5,624 bases of DNA from Firmicutes bacterium UBA5420. Its GTDB lineage: Bacteria; Bacillota; Limnochordia; Darwinibacteriales; Darwinibacteriaceae. The stretch is from assembly GCA_002409455.1 (NCBI GenBank), contig DHNI01000065.1:295-5918 (forward strand). Reading direction: 5' to 3'. The translations under genes were made by a program, and so were the position numbers. The notes under the pieces are model-generated. The model was not told the origin of the DNA. It made no database searches and was given only the letters and a program-made list of their open reading frames with translations. Below are positions 5,470-5,624 of this stretch, piece after piece. Numbering within the stretch: position 1 is the first letter of the stretch; the number at the start of each line of letters is the position of its first letter.

Positions 5470-5624
5470 AAAAATATGGATTCCTTATGTCCTGCTTCCC
5501 CCATATATTTGTAGCCATCCTATACATTGCCCTAGCATGAATCCGATCATGCCATATAAAACGCCTTAGAACTTTTTTTAAAGACCATTGTTCCCCATAA
5601 CTGCCATCATAAGTAGTATTTTTA
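5462..5624 (-). CDS. DinB family protein, C-terminal fragment (cut by window edge)
   Basis: The last 53 residues of a protein enter from the right edge and end at TAG (5464-5462). The segment VLRRFIWHDRIHARAMYRMA is recognisable as the C-terminal helix of DinB-like four-helix-bundle proteins; the HDRIH pair supplies two of the metal-binding histidines of that fold. Upstream of it is YGEQWSLKK, also usual for this subgroup. The end after it, NIWGKQDIRNPYFFD, is short and typical. The start and N-terminal histidine lie outside the window. Function in the family is mostly unknown; some members are metal-dependent thiol transferases. It ends 150 bp before the GNAT start codon, with no clear terminator between them. 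Confidence 0.78.
   Translation of the reverse strand, partial: KNTTYDGSYGEQWSLKKVLRRFIWHDRIHARAMYRMATNIWGKQDIRNPYFFD

Overview
The window looks like chromosome from a Bacillota (Firmicutes) bacterium, probably of the Clostridia/Negativicutes side. The main reasons are a T-box riboswitch, strong AGGAGG-type ribosome binding sites with GTG and TTG starts, sigma-A promoters with TTGACA boxes, and an archaeal-type (tRNA-Asn-capable) aspartyl-tRNA synthetase controlled by a T-box. Genus cannot be fixed from the sequence alone.

Left part (1-1523): a minus-strand zinc-dependent phospholipase C-like/HD-type hydrolase, then a divergent plus-strand DUF554 (YqgA/YdfK-type) membrane protein. Middle (1529-3170): a minus-strand class II aspartyl-tRNA synthetase, tail to tail with DUF554 with only 5 bp between them. 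It is preceded by a long T-box leader with its own promoter. The leader has one Stem I but two complete antiterminator/terminator modules. The specifier trinucleotide is GAC (Asp), followed directly by AAC (Asn). Both modules carry UGGC, matching the G discriminator of tRNA-Asp and tRNA-Asn. This fits a synthetase that may charge both tRNAs and is the most interesting system here.

Right part (3212-5624) is a run of single, mostly accessory genes, all on the minus strand: a GyrI-like ligand-binding protein, a small P-loop kinase-like ATPase, a GNAT acetyltransferase, and the C-terminal end of a DinB-family protein cut by the window edge. These do not look like one operon. The kinase-like gene has its own promoter with a perfect 16-bp palindrome in the -35/-10 spacer and an identical copy at the start point, a layout typical of TetR-family repression. 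Opposite it, a ribosome binding site and ATG lead only into a 4-codon stub, so the expected divergent regulator gene seems lost or cut short. The acetyltransferase ends at a clear intrinsic terminator, and its leader is an unusually GC-rich, palindrome-filled block that may be a mobile or cassette-type repeat.

The genes share no evident pathway. The left and middle genes look like ordinary core or conserved chromosome, while 3900-5460 looks like a rearranged accessory patch.
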